DNA from: Natronosporangium hydrolyticum
Lineage (GTDB): Bacteria; Actinomycetota; Actinomycetes; Mycobacteriales; Micromonosporaceae
Assembly: GCF_016925615.1 (NCBI RefSeq)
Contig: NZ_CP070499.1
Location: 1,798,001-1,862,000, forward strand
DNA: 64,000 nt
Reading direction: 5' to 3'
Position numbers and translations under genes: made by a program. Positions 45,101-52,647 of this stretch are shown here, piece by piece. The notes below the pieces were generated by a model, which had not been told where the DNA came from, made no database searches, and saw only the letters and a list, made by a program, of their open reading frames with translations. Positions within the stretch are counted from its first letter, which is position 1; the number at the start of each line of letters is the position of its first letter.

Positions 45101-45494
45101 CGTCGCCGACGTGTGGGCCACCGGGCTGTCTCCGGACAGCCACCCGGCCCAGTTCATCCGGGCGGAGCTGGCGCAGCGGGGGGCGGTGCCGATCGGTGGG
45201 CTCTGCGAGGTGGAGCCTGGCCGGCGGGTCCGGGTCGGCGGAGTGGTCACCCATCGGCAACGGCCAGCAACCGCCGGGGGAGTTACCTTCATGAATCTTG
45301 AGGACGAGACCGGGATGCTCAATGTGACCTGTTCACCAGGGCTGTGGCTGCGTTACCGGCGGGTGGCTCGCACCAGCCCGGCGCTGCTGGTGCGGGGCAT
45401 CCTGGAGCGGTCGGAGGGGGTGACCAACCTGCGGGCGGATCGGCTGGAGCCGGTCACCCCGCCGGCCCGGACCCGCTCCCGCGACTTCCGCTGA
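42138..45494 (+). CDS. dnaE2: Error-prone DNA polymerase III alpha subunit DnaE2
   Basis: A 1118-residue C-family polymerase. The PHP domain opens with ELHCHSNFSFLDGASHPEEL, the palm contains RGSAANSAVCYALGIT and the catalytic Asp region PPDIDIDIESDRREEVIQYV, the fingers run through GRTVLQWDKDDCAAVDLVKFDLLGLG, and the OB fold near the C-terminus reads VGGVVTHRQRPATAGGVTFMNLEDETG. Length and the short C-terminus separate DnaE2 from replicative DnaE. It carries out damage-tolerant, mutagenic synthesis with ImuA' and ImuB, whose genes precede it. The start MGWNNPAVPWSELE is characteristic of the family. Confidence 0.95.
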   Translation: MGWNNPAVPWSELERVLSGRPGTPAVVDPLAVEPGEQAAPESPHRRRRPPYRASPLLRTADPIEYAELHCHSNFSFLDGASHPEELVAEAAQRGLSGLALTDHDGFYGVVRFAEAAREHGLPTLFGAELSVELPGPRTGVPDPAGRHLLVLADGPTGYARLSRTIAEAQLRGGEKGKPDYQQLEAVAESLAGEVLVLTGCRKGHVPAALAAAGPAAAARELSRLISLFGVERVAVELTSHGDPGDDERHEQLAELARAAGVPVVATNNVHYHAPGRHRLAAALAAVRARRSLDDQVGWLPAAGTGHLRGGSEMAARFAAWPQAVARAAAYGRELAFDLKVVAPKLPAYPTPPGHTEMSWLRQLTAEGAQVRYGDDPRARRQLAHELAMIEQLGFPGYFLVIYDIVTFCREQRIFCQGRGSAANSAVCYALGITNVDAVAHELLFERFLAPERDGPPDIDIDIESDRREEVIQYVYQRYGRQHTAQVANVISYRPRSAVRDIARAFGFSPGQQDAWSKQIDHWHGAAVADVAGVPPQVVSYADEVQTFPRHLGIHSGGMVICDRPIVEVCPVEHARMPGRTVLQWDKDDCAAVDLVKFDLLGLGMLSALRYTFDLVDEGWQLHTIGQEDPEVYDMLCRADSVGVFQVESRAQMATLPRLKPRTFYDLVVEVALIRPGPIQGGSVHPYIRRKNGQEPVTYPHPLMRGALAKTLGVPLFQEQLMQLAIDVAGFSAVEADQLRRAMGAKRSTEQMARLRDRLYAGMAGNGIVGDLADDIFRKLSAFANYGFPESHAISFAYLVYASSWLKRYYPAAFCAGLLNAQPMGFYSPQTLVDDARRHGVVVRGPDINASRAGAALEPPEVAGGPRHGSGASPASWGVGGPVVRLGLASVRTVGSAVAEAIEAERVRGGPFPDLVAVARRLAVAGTPVSAAQLEALATAGAFGCFGLTRRAALWAAGAAAQEAVDRLPGTVTGAVAPPLPGMDEVARHVADVWATGLSPDSHPAQFIRAELAQRGAVPIGGLCEVEPGRRVRVGGVVTHRQRPATAGGVTFMNLEDETGMLNVTCSPGLWLRYRRVARTSPALLVRGILERSEGVTNLRADRLEPVTPPARTRSRDFR

Positions 45495-45628
45495 TCGATT
45501 CGCCCAGCCCCGGTCAGCTCGTTGTCGATTGACGGATATCCGATTCTTATCCTGACACAGGCAACTTCATGCCTGTCTCATCACGTCTGTCAGGGAGTAC
45601 GTGTTGTCCACCGGACTGGAGGAAACAG

Positions 45629-48600
45629 TTGCGTACCAGAAGATCCCTCACCGGCGTGGCCTCGGCGGCGCTGGCTCTCGTCCTCGCCGCCACCCTTGCG
45701 GCGACCGCGCCAGCGAGCGCCACCTATCCACCCGCTACCACCTCGACCGATTACCCCACCGTTCCCAGCTGGACGGTTACTTTGATCACCGGCGACCGGG
45801 TGACCGCGGTCGGCGAGCGGCAGTTCGCGGTGGCCCCGGCGCCCGGCCGGGACCACGTCACCTTCCTCACCCAGCAGCTGGGTGACGACCAGTTTGTGAT
45901 CCCCAGCGACGCGGCAGAGCTGGTCGTCGCCGGCCAGCTCGACCGGCGACTGTTCAACCTGACCGCGCTGCGCGAGTTCGGGTACGACGACCGCCGGGGG
46001 GAGCTGCCGCTGCTGCTCACCGGTGTGGACGGAGCGCCGGCCGGTGCCGCCGGGGTCGAGGTGCAGCGGGCGTTGCCGGTGATCGACGGAGTCGCCGCCG
46101 AACTCGACAAAGCAGCGGCGGGTCAGTTCTGGCAGGACCTGACCGGTGGCGGTGCCGACCCGCCCCGGACCCTCACCGCCGGGGTCGCCACCGTGATGTT
46201 GGACGGGCTGCGGCAGCCGACGTTGAGCGAGAGCGCCCCGCAGGTCGGCGCCCCCGCCGCGTGGGACCTGGGGCTCGACGGCGCCGGGGCGACGGTGGCG
46301 GTGCTCGACACCGGGATCGACGCGACCCACCCGGACCTGGCCGACCGGGTGGTCGGAGCCGAGAACTTCACCGACGGGGAAGAGGACGACCGGGACCTGG
46401 TGGGGCACGGCACCCACGTGGCGGGGATCGTCGCCGGCTCCGGCGAGGCGTCCGATGGCGCGCCCGGCGGTGCCCACATCGGGGTGGCGCCGGGCGCGGA
46501 TCTGTTGGACGGCAAAGTCTGCGTGGAGTATGGCTGCGCCGAGTCGTGGATTCTCGCCGGGATGCAGTGGGCGGCCGAGCAGGGCGCCGATGTGATCAAC
46601 ATGAGTCTGGGCGGTCCGGCCTTTCTCGACGAGGACCCGGTGGAGCTGGCGGTGGGGGAGCTCACCGACGAGTACGGGACGCTGTTTGTGATCTCGGCCG
46701 GCAACGACGGCGGTTTCGGGTCGATCAACTCGCCGGGGACCGCGTCGGCGGCGCTGACTCTCGGCGCGGTAGCCAGCGACGACGAGTTGGCGCCGTTCTC
46801 CAGCCGCGGGCCGCTGCTCGACGGCGGGCTCAAGCCCGACCTGACCGCGCCGGGCGTCGAGATCGTCGCGGCGAACAGCGCAGACGGCTTCCTCGGCGAG
46901 CCCGGAGACGCCTACACCGCGGTGTCCGGGACGTCGATGGCGGCGCCGCACGCCGCCGGGGCCGCCGCGATCCTGCGGCAGCAGCATCCGCAGTGGGGTC
47001 CGGAGCAGCTGAAGGCGGTGCTCATGGCCGCTGCGCAGCCGCATCCCGACCTGGGCGCCGACGCCCAGGGGGCGGGCCGGCTGGACCTGGCCCGGGCGGT
47101 GGCCCAGCCCGCGGTCAGCGAACCAGCCAGCGTCAGCTTCGACCGGCAGCAGTGGCCGCACGAGGAGAATCCGCCGCAGACCGAGACCGTGACCTACCAC
47201 AACCACGGCGACGAGGAGCTGGTACTCGAGCTGGCAGTGGCCGGGGTCGACCCGGCCGGGCAGCCCTTGCCGGCCGGCTTCGCCGTCACCGACGTGTCGT
47301 CGGTGACGGTTCCGGCCGGCGGCTCGGCCGTGGTGGCGTTGACCGTCGACACCGCCATCGGCGAGGTGGACGGCTACTACAGCGGCTGGTTGACCGCCAC
47401 CAGCGACGGCGCCCGGGTCACCACCCCGTTCGGGGTCGACCGGGAGGTGGAGAGCTACGACGTCACCCTGGAGCACATCGACCGGGACGGCGGGTCGCCG
47501 ATGGGCTACTCCACCACCCTTTACCGGTGGGACGAGTTCGGGTACGTCGACTTCTTCGGGGAGCAGGACTCCGTCACCATGCGGGTGCCGGCCGCCGAGT
47601 ATGCCCTCACCAGCTTCGTTTCTACCACCGAGGAGGAGACGAGCCTGTTGGCGCAACCCCGGGTCGTGGTGGATGGCGACCTGACCATCGAGGTGGACGC
47701 GCGGTTGGCCGAGCCGGTCTCGGTGTCGGTGCCCCAGCCGGGGGCGCAGGCGGCGATGGCGACGGTCGGCGCGGAGCTGAACACTGACAACTTCACCGTA
47801 GGCAGCAGCCTGCTCGGGACGAGCTTCGATGCACTCTCCAGCGGCCAGCTTGCGCCGTCGGCGCCGGTGCCGGGTTTCGCCTCGGCGGTCACCGGCACCT
47901 TCGCCCGCCCGGGTGCGGCGGGGGACTTCGCGGACACCCCGTACACCTACGACCTGGCCTGGTTCGCCGAGGGTGAGCTGCTGACCGGGCTGGAGCGGCA
48001 GGTCAGGCATCGGGACCTGGCGGTGGTTCGCGCCGAACATGCCCGGCACGCCGAGGCGGAGGCGGCGAAGGTGACCTTCGGGACCTTGCCCGGCGTCGTG
48101 GAGTCCGGCTGGAGCCTGATGTTGCCCGTCGAGACGCCGTTCCAGCGGTGGGAGTTCCACAACACCGACGGCGGGGTGCAGTGGAGCAAGGGGTTCGAGG
48201 AGCTCGTCTTCCGGGATGACGACTTTCCGGAGTTCCTCAGCTTCACCGAGTCCGAGCCGATCGCCTACCAGGCGGGCGAGCGTTACCGGGAGCAGTGGAA
48301 CCATGCTGTCTTCGGTCCGGCTTTCCACCCCGCTATCCCGACGTTGGCGCGTGAGGGCGACCAGCTGCAGCTCTTCGCGTTCCTCTACGGTGACGCGGCC
48401 GGCCGGCCGGGGCAGAGCCTCGCCACCGGGTCGGCGCTGGTCTACCACAACGGTGAGCTGGTGGCCGAGCTCCCCGACGGCCCGGGCGGGGCCGTGACGG
48501 TGCCACCAGAGCCGGGTGAGTACCGAGTGGAGATCGAGGCCGAGCGGGACGAATGGTTCTCGCTGTCGACCGCTACCGAGGTCGTCTGGACCTTCCATTC

Positions 48601-48949
48601 CGAGCGGCCTACCGACGGGGAGGTGGTGCTACCGGCCTCGGCGGTGCGGTTCTCGCCCGAGCTGGACCAGCACAACACCGCGCCGGCCGGGCAGTCGTTG
48701 CAGGTGCCGGTGGCGGTAGTTCCGCAGCCGGGGTCGGCGGCGGGTGAGCCGGTGGAGTTGTCGGTGGCGGCCTCCTTCGACGATGGCCAGACCTGGCAGG
48801 AGCTTGAAGTGCAGACAGGGCCGGCCGGCCAGTACGTGTCGGTGCCGCATCCGACGGAGGCCGGGTTCGGGTCGTTGCGTGCGGTCGCCGTCGACGCCGA
48901 CGGCAACTCGGTGGAGCAGACGATCATCCGGGCGTACGCCATCGGGTGA
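45629..48949 (+). CDS. Large secreted S8-family serine protease
   Basis: A 1106-residue subtilase. Signal peptide: RTRRSLTGVASAALALVLAA ending ATAPASA, then a propeptide and the catalytic domain with AVLDTGIDATHPDL (Asp), GHGTHVAGIVAGSG (His), ISAGNDGG (oxyanion Asn) and SGTSMAAPHAAG (Ser). About 550 further residues form beta-rich domains, including a PPC-like segment after residue 500. Start is TTG at 45629, with GGAGGA six bases before it; an ATG at 45569 would give an N-terminus unlike a signal peptide. An inverted repeat CAGGCA/TGCCTG at 45558-45575 precedes it. A perfect 20-bp hairpin follows the gene. Confidence 0.92.
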   Translation: MRTRRSLTGVASAALALVLAATLAATAPASATYPPATTSTDYPTVPSWTVTLITGDRVTAVGERQFAVAPAPGRDHVTFLTQQLGDDQFVIPSDAAELVVAGQLDRRLFNLTALREFGYDDRRGELPLLLTGVDGAPAGAAGVEVQRALPVIDGVAAELDKAAAGQFWQDLTGGGADPPRTLTAGVATVMLDGLRQPTLSESAPQVGAPAAWDLGLDGAGATVAVLDTGIDATHPDLADRVVGAENFTDGEEDDRDLVGHGTHVAGIVAGSGEASDGAPGGAHIGVAPGADLLDGKVCVEYGCAESWILAGMQWAAEQGADVINMSLGGPAFLDEDPVELAVGELTDEYGTLFVISAGNDGGFGSINSPGTASAALTLGAVASDDELAPFSSRGPLLDGGLKPDLTAPGVEIVAANSADGFLGEPGDAYTAVSGTSMAAPHAAGAAAILRQQHPQWGPEQLKAVLMAAAQPHPDLGADAQGAGRLDLARAVAQPAVSEPASVSFDRQQWPHEENPPQTETVTYHNHGDEELVLELAVAGVDPAGQPLPAGFAVTDVSSVTVPAGGSAVVALTVDTAIGEVDGYYSGWLTATSDGARVTTPFGVDREVESYDVTLEHIDRDGGSPMGYSTTLYRWDEFGYVDFFGEQDSVTMRVPAAEYALTSFVSTTEEETSLLAQPRVVVDGDLTIEVDARLAEPVSVSVPQPGAQAAMATVGAELNTDNFTVGSSLLGTSFDALSSGQLAPSAPVPGFASAVTGTFARPGAAGDFADTPYTYDLAWFAEGELLTGLERQVRHRDLAVVRAEHARHAEAEAAKVTFGTLPGVVESGWSLMLPVETPFQRWEFHNTDGGVQWSKGFEELVFRDDDFPEFLSFTESEPIAYQAGERYREQWNHAVFGPAFHPAIPTLAREGDQLQLFAFLYGDAAGRPGQSLATGSALVYHNGELVAELPDGPGGAVTVPPEPGEYRVEIEAERDEWFSLSTATEVVWTFHSERPTDGEVVLPASAVRFSPELDQHNTAPAGQSLQVPVAVVPQPGSAAGEPVELSVAASFDDGQTWQELEVQTGPAGQYVSVPHPTEAGFGSLRAVAVDADGNSVEQTIIRAYAIG

Positions 48950-48965
48950 CGGCCGCGGCGGTCGA

Positions 48966-49010
48966 CCGGTCTGCCCTTCGCCGGGCCTGTCCCGGCGAAG
49001 GGCAGACCGG
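48966..49010 (+). terminator. Perfect 20-bp hairpin after the protease gene
   Basis: The arm 48966-48985 (CCGGTCTGCC...GCCGGG) is inverted without mismatch at 48991-49010, leaving a five-base loop (CCTGT). It is 16 bases after the protease stop. No T-run follows, as is usual for actinomycete terminators of this kind. Confidence 0.85.
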
Positions 49011-49031
49011 CCAACCGCTAGGCTGGCTCTG

Positions 49032-49787
49032 GTGGAGCACACCTCGACCCGGTCGGCCGGGCCGCACACCTCACCGCGTACCGCGGTGCTCTGGGATGTC
49101 CTCACCGCTGAGCTGGACCGGCAGGGTGCTGGCCCGCTGGTGGTGATCGATGTCGGCGGCGGCACCGGCGGCTTCGCGGTGCCGCTGGCCGAGGCCGGCC
49201 ACCAGGTAACGGTGGTCGATCCCAGCCCGGACGCGCTGGCGGCGCTGACCCGGCGGGCAGCCGACGCCGGGGTCGCCGAGCGGGTCCGCGCACTGCAGGG
49301 GGACGGTGACCGGCTCGCCGAGCTGGTGGCGCCCGGGGCGGCCGACATGGTGCTGTGTCACAGCCTGCTGGAAGTGGTCGACGAGCCGGCGGAGGTGCTG
49401 CGGTCGGTGGCCGCGGCGCTGCGTCCGGGCGGAGTGGCTAGCGTGCTGGTGGCGAATCGGGCTTCGGCGCTGCTGACCCGGGCTGCCAACGGGCACTTGG
49501 CCGCCGCCGCTGCCCTGTTGGACGACCCGGACGGGCGGGTGGACGCACGCGACACGCTGCGCCGCCGGTTCGATCCGGCGACCGCGGCGGCGTTGGTGGC
49601 CGGTGCGGGGTTGACGTTGGAGGCGATCCACGGGGTGCGGGTGCTCTACGACTTGATCCCGGCCTCGTTGGCGGAGGCTGACCCGGCGGCGTTGGTGACG
49701 CTGGAGGCGAGGCTGTCCCAGCAACTGCCGTACCGGGACATCGCCGCCCAGCTGCACCTGCTCGCCCGCCGGAGCGGGGAGCGGTAG
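49032..49787 (+). CDS. Class I SAM-dependent methyltransferase
   Basis: A 251-residue methyltransferase starting at GTG: VVIDVGGGTGGFAVPLAEAG (motif I), VTVVDPSPDALAAL (motif II), GAADMVLCHSLLEVVDEP (motif IV) and VAAALRPGGVASVLVANR (motif V). The C-terminal part holds GLTLEAIHGVRVLYDLIP. Similar genes adjoin the same phosphodiesterase type in other actinomycetes, as I recall, and here the stop overlaps the start of the next gene by one base. The acceptor molecule is unknown. The upstream start options are shadow sequence of the protease gene. Confidence 0.87.
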   Translation: MEHTSTRSAGPHTSPRTAVLWDVLTAELDRQGAGPLVVIDVGGGTGGFAVPLAEAGHQVTVVDPSPDALAALTRRAADAGVAERVRALQGDGDRLAELVAPGAADMVLCHSLLEVVDEPAEVLRSVAAALRPGGVASVLVANRASALLTRAANGHLAAAAALLDDPDGRVDARDTLRRRFDPATAAALVAGAGLTLEAIHGVRVLYDLIPASLAEADPAALVTLEARLSQQLPYRDIAAQLHLLARRSGER

Positions 49788-50959
49788 TGACGCCGGTCCG
49801 GCCGGCGTACGGGCAGGGCAGCCTCGCCGAGGTCTTCCCGAGCATATTGGCGACCTGGTCGGTGCCGGGTGCGGTGGACCTGCTGGGCCTGACCGGGCAG
49901 CTGGCCGGTGCCCGTAAGGTCGCGGTGCTGCTGGTGGATGGGCTGGGCCGGGAGCTGTTGCCGGTGGCAGCACCGGTGGCGCCGGTGTTCGCCGACGCGC
50001 TCGCGGGCCGGCCACTCGCCGGCCGCGGCAGTCAGCTGGGTTCGTTGACGGCTACCTTCCCGTCGACGACGCCGACGAGCCTGACCAGTCTCGGCACCGG
50101 TGCCGCGCCGGGCGGGCACGGCCTGCTGGGCTTCACCGTCAACGTCCCCGGTACCGGCCGGGTGCTCAACCATATCGACTGGTACGACGATCCGGACCCG
50201 CTCGTGTGGCAGCCGCTGACGACGCAGTTCGCGCGGGCGGCGGCGGCCGGGGTGGCGGTGCGGGTGGTCGCCGCCGGAGCGTACGTCGGTAGTGGGCTGA
50301 CCCGTTCGGCGTGGCGGGGCGGCGCCTACCGGCCGGCAGACGATTGGTTGAGCGTGGCCGAGGGGATGCTCGGGGGGCTGCGGGAGGCGTCGTCGCCGGC
50401 GTTGGTCTACGGTTACCACCCGGATCTGGACGCGCAGGGGCACCGGTTCGGGGTGGATTCACCGCAGTGGCGGGCGGCCGCGGTCGAGGTTGATCAACTG
50501 CTGACCCGGGTGCTGGACGGCCTGCCGGCCGACGCCGCGCTGGTGGTCATCGCCGACCACGGGCAGCTCGATGTGCCGGCCGCCCAGCGGTTTGATGTGG
50601 CGGCGAAGCCGGCGCTGCGGGCCGGGGTGCGGGTGCTGGCGGGCGAACCGCGGGTGCGCTACCTGCACACTGAGCCCGGCGCCGTGGCCGATGTGGTCGC
50701 CGCCTGGCAGGCAGTGCTGGGGGAGGCGGCGTGGGTGGCCACCCGGGAGGAGGCGATCGCCGACGGCTGGTTCGGTCCGGTGGTCACGTCGGCGCATACC
50801 CCCCGGATCGGTGATGTGGTGGTGGTCTGCCGGGACCGGTACGCGGTCTTCGCCACCGACCGGGAGCCTCCCGAGTTGGCGCGGCTGGTCGCTTTTCACG
50901 GTTCGTGGACGGCGGCGGAGATGCTGGTGCCGTTGCTGGTGGTGCCTGCGCGTGACTGA
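49787..50959 (+). CDS. Alkaline-phosphatase-superfamily phosphodiesterase/nucleotide pyrophosphatase
   Basis: A 390-residue protein of the type I phosphodiesterase family. KVAVLLVDGLGRELL supplies the first metal Asp, SLTATFPSTTPTSLTSLGTG holds the nucleophile Thr, GAAPGGHGLLGF is typical, YHPDLDAQGHRFG has the metal Asp/His, and VVIADHGQLD the last Asp-His pair. No signal peptide, so probably cytoplasmic. Starts at GTG in TAGTG overlapping the methyltransferase stop. The set of metal ligands is complete; the substrate is unknown, likely a phosphodiester or nucleotide. Confidence 0.87.
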   Translation: MTPVRPAYGQGSLAEVFPSILATWSVPGAVDLLGLTGQLAGARKVAVLLVDGLGRELLPVAAPVAPVFADALAGRPLAGRGSQLGSLTATFPSTTPTSLTSLGTGAAPGGHGLLGFTVNVPGTGRVLNHIDWYDDPDPLVWQPLTTQFARAAAAGVAVRVVAAGAYVGSGLTRSAWRGGAYRPADDWLSVAEGMLGGLREASSPALVYGYHPDLDAQGHRFGVDSPQWRAAAVEVDQLLTRVLDGLPADAALVVIADHGQLDVPAAQRFDVAAKPALRAGVRVLAGEPRVRYLHTEPGAVADVVAAWQAVLGEAAWVATREEAIADGWFGPVVTSAHTPRIGDVVVVCRDRYAVFATDREPPELARLVAFHGSWTAAEMLVPLLVVPARD

Positions 50960-51188
50960 TCGTTGACGGTCGCGGCTCCCCAGCGGTTAGCGGTGGCCGG
51001 CGCAGGGTACGGTGGTGGCCAGCCGTACGATGGAAGTGAGACGCGTTCGCAGCGGTCGCCGGTGGGTGAGTGGACAAAATGTGGCGGTGACGCCTCCGGT
51101 CCGGCTTTCCGAGCGGGCCGGCTGCTCGTAGACTGGCGGTTAAGCAGCTAGCCGGCTGCCGCGCTCTTGACGACCGGGGAGGAGTACT

Positions 51189-51572
51189 GTGCCGCTCTCC
51201 GAACATGAGCAGCGGGCGTTCGACCAGATGATGGAGCGGGCGTTCGCCGAGGACCCCAAGTTTGCCTCCGCAGTGCGGTCCAGCGACCCGAAGGTGCATG
51301 CGCGCCGCCGGCTGGTTCTGGCCGTGCTGGTGATCCTGGCCGGTCTCGGCCTGGTCGTCGTCGGCACCGTCAGTAACCTGCTGCCGCTGGGGGCGGGCGG
51401 GTTCGTGGTGATGCTGGCGGGTGCCGCTTTCGCCATGCAGTCGCAGCGCCGGGCGAAGAACCCGCCGTTGCAGGCGGTTGATGGCAAGGCGAGCCGTCAG
51501 ACTCGCCGCCGGTCGTCGTTCGTCGATCGGCTGGAGGGGCGCTGGCGGAACCGTCCCGAGGGCAACCGCTGA
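51189..51572 (+). CDS. DUF3040 domain membrane protein
   Basis: A 127-residue protein with the DUF3040 signature PLSEHEQRAFDQMMERAFAEDPKFASAVR, two membrane helices (LVLAVLVILAGLGLVVVGTVS and LGAGGFVVMLAGAAFAM) and a basic tail. In many actinomycetes this gene is upstream of mraZ in the division/cell-wall cluster (recollection); here no mraZ follows. Starts at GTG, with GGAGGAG seven bases before it. Function unknown. Confidence 0.88.
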   Translation: MPLSEHEQRAFDQMMERAFAEDPKFASAVRSSDPKVHARRRLVLAVLVILAGLGLVVVGTVSNLLPLGAGGFVVMLAGAAFAMQSQRRAKNPPLQAVDGKASRQTRRRSSFVDRLEGRWRNRPEGNR

Positions 51573-51590
51573 CCGACCGCCAGGTGTCAA

Positions 51591-51641
51591 TCTTGGAGAG
51601 TTACTGTTCGCAGCGAACAGCGAACCAATAACTCTCCAAGA
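51591..51641. repeat. 13-bp perfect inverted repeat with inner dyad
   Basis: TCTTGGAGAGTTA (51591-51603) is inverted at 51629-51641. The centre has another small dyad, TGTTCGC-AG-CGAACA-type. It is 19 bases after the DUF3040 stop and may act as a terminator. AT-rich arms unlike the normal GC-rich hairpins suggest a repeated palindrome; I have a faint memory of similar sequences in Micromonospora genomes. The rest of 51573-51843 shows no gene. Confidence 0.7.
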
Positions 51642-51843
51642 CCGCCGCAAGGGCGGGACCCTGCGCCGGCCTACCGACCCGACGCACGCTCCTGCCGTGC
51701 TGGCGTGAGAGGGACTGAGGCGGCTCTTTCTTCGTCGATGCTGCCCTCGGCGTCCATGTTAGCGATGTCTGATTCGTGTCAGATGTCCCCATGGGGAAAC
51801 GTGATGAACAGGTGCTGACCTTGGTCTGGCGGTGGCAGAACAG

Positions 51844-52125
51844 CTATCGGTAGACGTTGGCGCGGTGGTCGATCCGGACGACATCGATAACCCGGAGTTC
51901 TTCGTCAACAGAGAGAATGACCCGGTACTCGCCCCGACGTGCCCCACGGAACCCTTCCAGCTCGTCCCCCAACGGCTTCGACACGCGCCACGGGTCCTGG
52001 CGCAGCGGCCCATCAAGGAACTCGTACACAGCGAACGCAGCCGCTACTGGCAGGCCGCGGGGCGGTCCGACCTCCAGCGCGCGGGCGGCCCCTGGCGACA
52101 ACCTCACGTCATAGAGATCGCTCAC
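51844..52125 (-). CDS. RelE/ParE-family toxin
   Basis: A 93-residue toxin: YDVRLSPGAARALEVGPPRG, AAAFAVYEFLDGPLRQDPWRVSKPLGDELEGFRGARRGEYRVILSVDEELRVIDVVRIDHRANVYR is the standard RelE pattern, with the C-terminal RIDHRxxVYR end. The middle VYEFLDGPL has the same role as VYEFLTAVL in the broken toxin at 4601-4896, but the two are only distantly related. It starts within the stop of the antitoxin gene (overlap of four bases). Confidence 0.9.
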   Translation of the reverse strand: MSDLYDVRLSPGAARALEVGPPRGLPVAAAFAVYEFLDGPLRQDPWRVSKPLGDELEGFRGARRGEYRVILSVDEELRVIDVVRIDHRANVYR

Positions 52126-52415
52126 GAGCCGTCATCCTCATCCCGACGCCGGGCCTCCAGTGTCGCGCGCGCATCGGCGAGCGTACGGTAGCGCCCTTCC
52201 TCGATGTCCCTTGCTCCTTGACGGATGTCCTCGAGCGCACCGGGCGTCGCAAGGATCTCGCGAGTCATCTGCAGGGATTCGAATTCGTCTACCGAGATCA
52301 CCATGACGTGCGGCTTCCCGTTGCGGGTCACCACAACTCGGTCATGGGTGGCCGCGACCTCGTCGGCGATCGCGGAGAACCGAGTCTTGACCTCGTTGAG
52401 CGGGAGTATCGTCAT
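52122..52415 (-). CDS. Phd/YefM-family antitoxin
   Basis: A 97-residue antitoxin: MTILPLNEVKTRFSAIADEV, AATHDRVVVTRNGKPHVMVISVDEFESL matches the Phd/YefM DNA-binding domain, and the C-terminus is acidic/charged. The start MTILPLNEV is the family N-terminus; the longer frame upstream covers the operator region. It is co-transcribed with the RelE toxin gene. A dyad at 52423-52440 just before the start is the likely operator. Confidence 0.9.
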   Translation of the reverse strand: MTILPLNEVKTRFSAIADEVAATHDRVVVTRNGKPHVMVISVDEFESLQMTREILATPGALEDIRQGARDIEEGRYRTLADARATLEARRRDEDDGS

Positions 52416-52422
52416 GGTCTTA

Positions 52423-52440
52423 ATTCTAGTTGACCAGAAT
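52423..52440. promoter_or_regulatory. Dyad upstream of yefM-relE module
   Basis: ATTCTAGTTGACCAGAAT has inverted ends (ATTCT / AGAAT) and a partly symmetrical centre, eight bases upstream of the antitoxin ATG. Phd/YefM antitoxins autoregulate by binding such dyads. The 207 bases further upstream to 52647 contain no gene that I can support. Confidence 0.5.
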
Positions 52441-52647
52441 CTAGACCACAAGGTCGTGCCGCCGGACCGGCACGGCATCCGCTACTCGCTGGAAGCTGAG
52501 GTTACGACGCGGTCCCTTGGAACCCTCAACCCCAACAGCGCCACTTGCTTCAGTCTGCCGATCTTCCAGCCCGGGAGAATCTAGAGATTCGGACCGAGGA
52601 GGATACGTCCCCCTTCTGTCGGGTGGGACTACTGGCTGAGGGGAAAC

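Noticed and set aside
45590-48598. 1002-codon minus-strand open frame across the protease gene
   Set aside because: High GC leaves few stops in the antisense frame; its composition is Arg/His/Gly-rich without domains, whereas the plus strand encodes a full subtilase.
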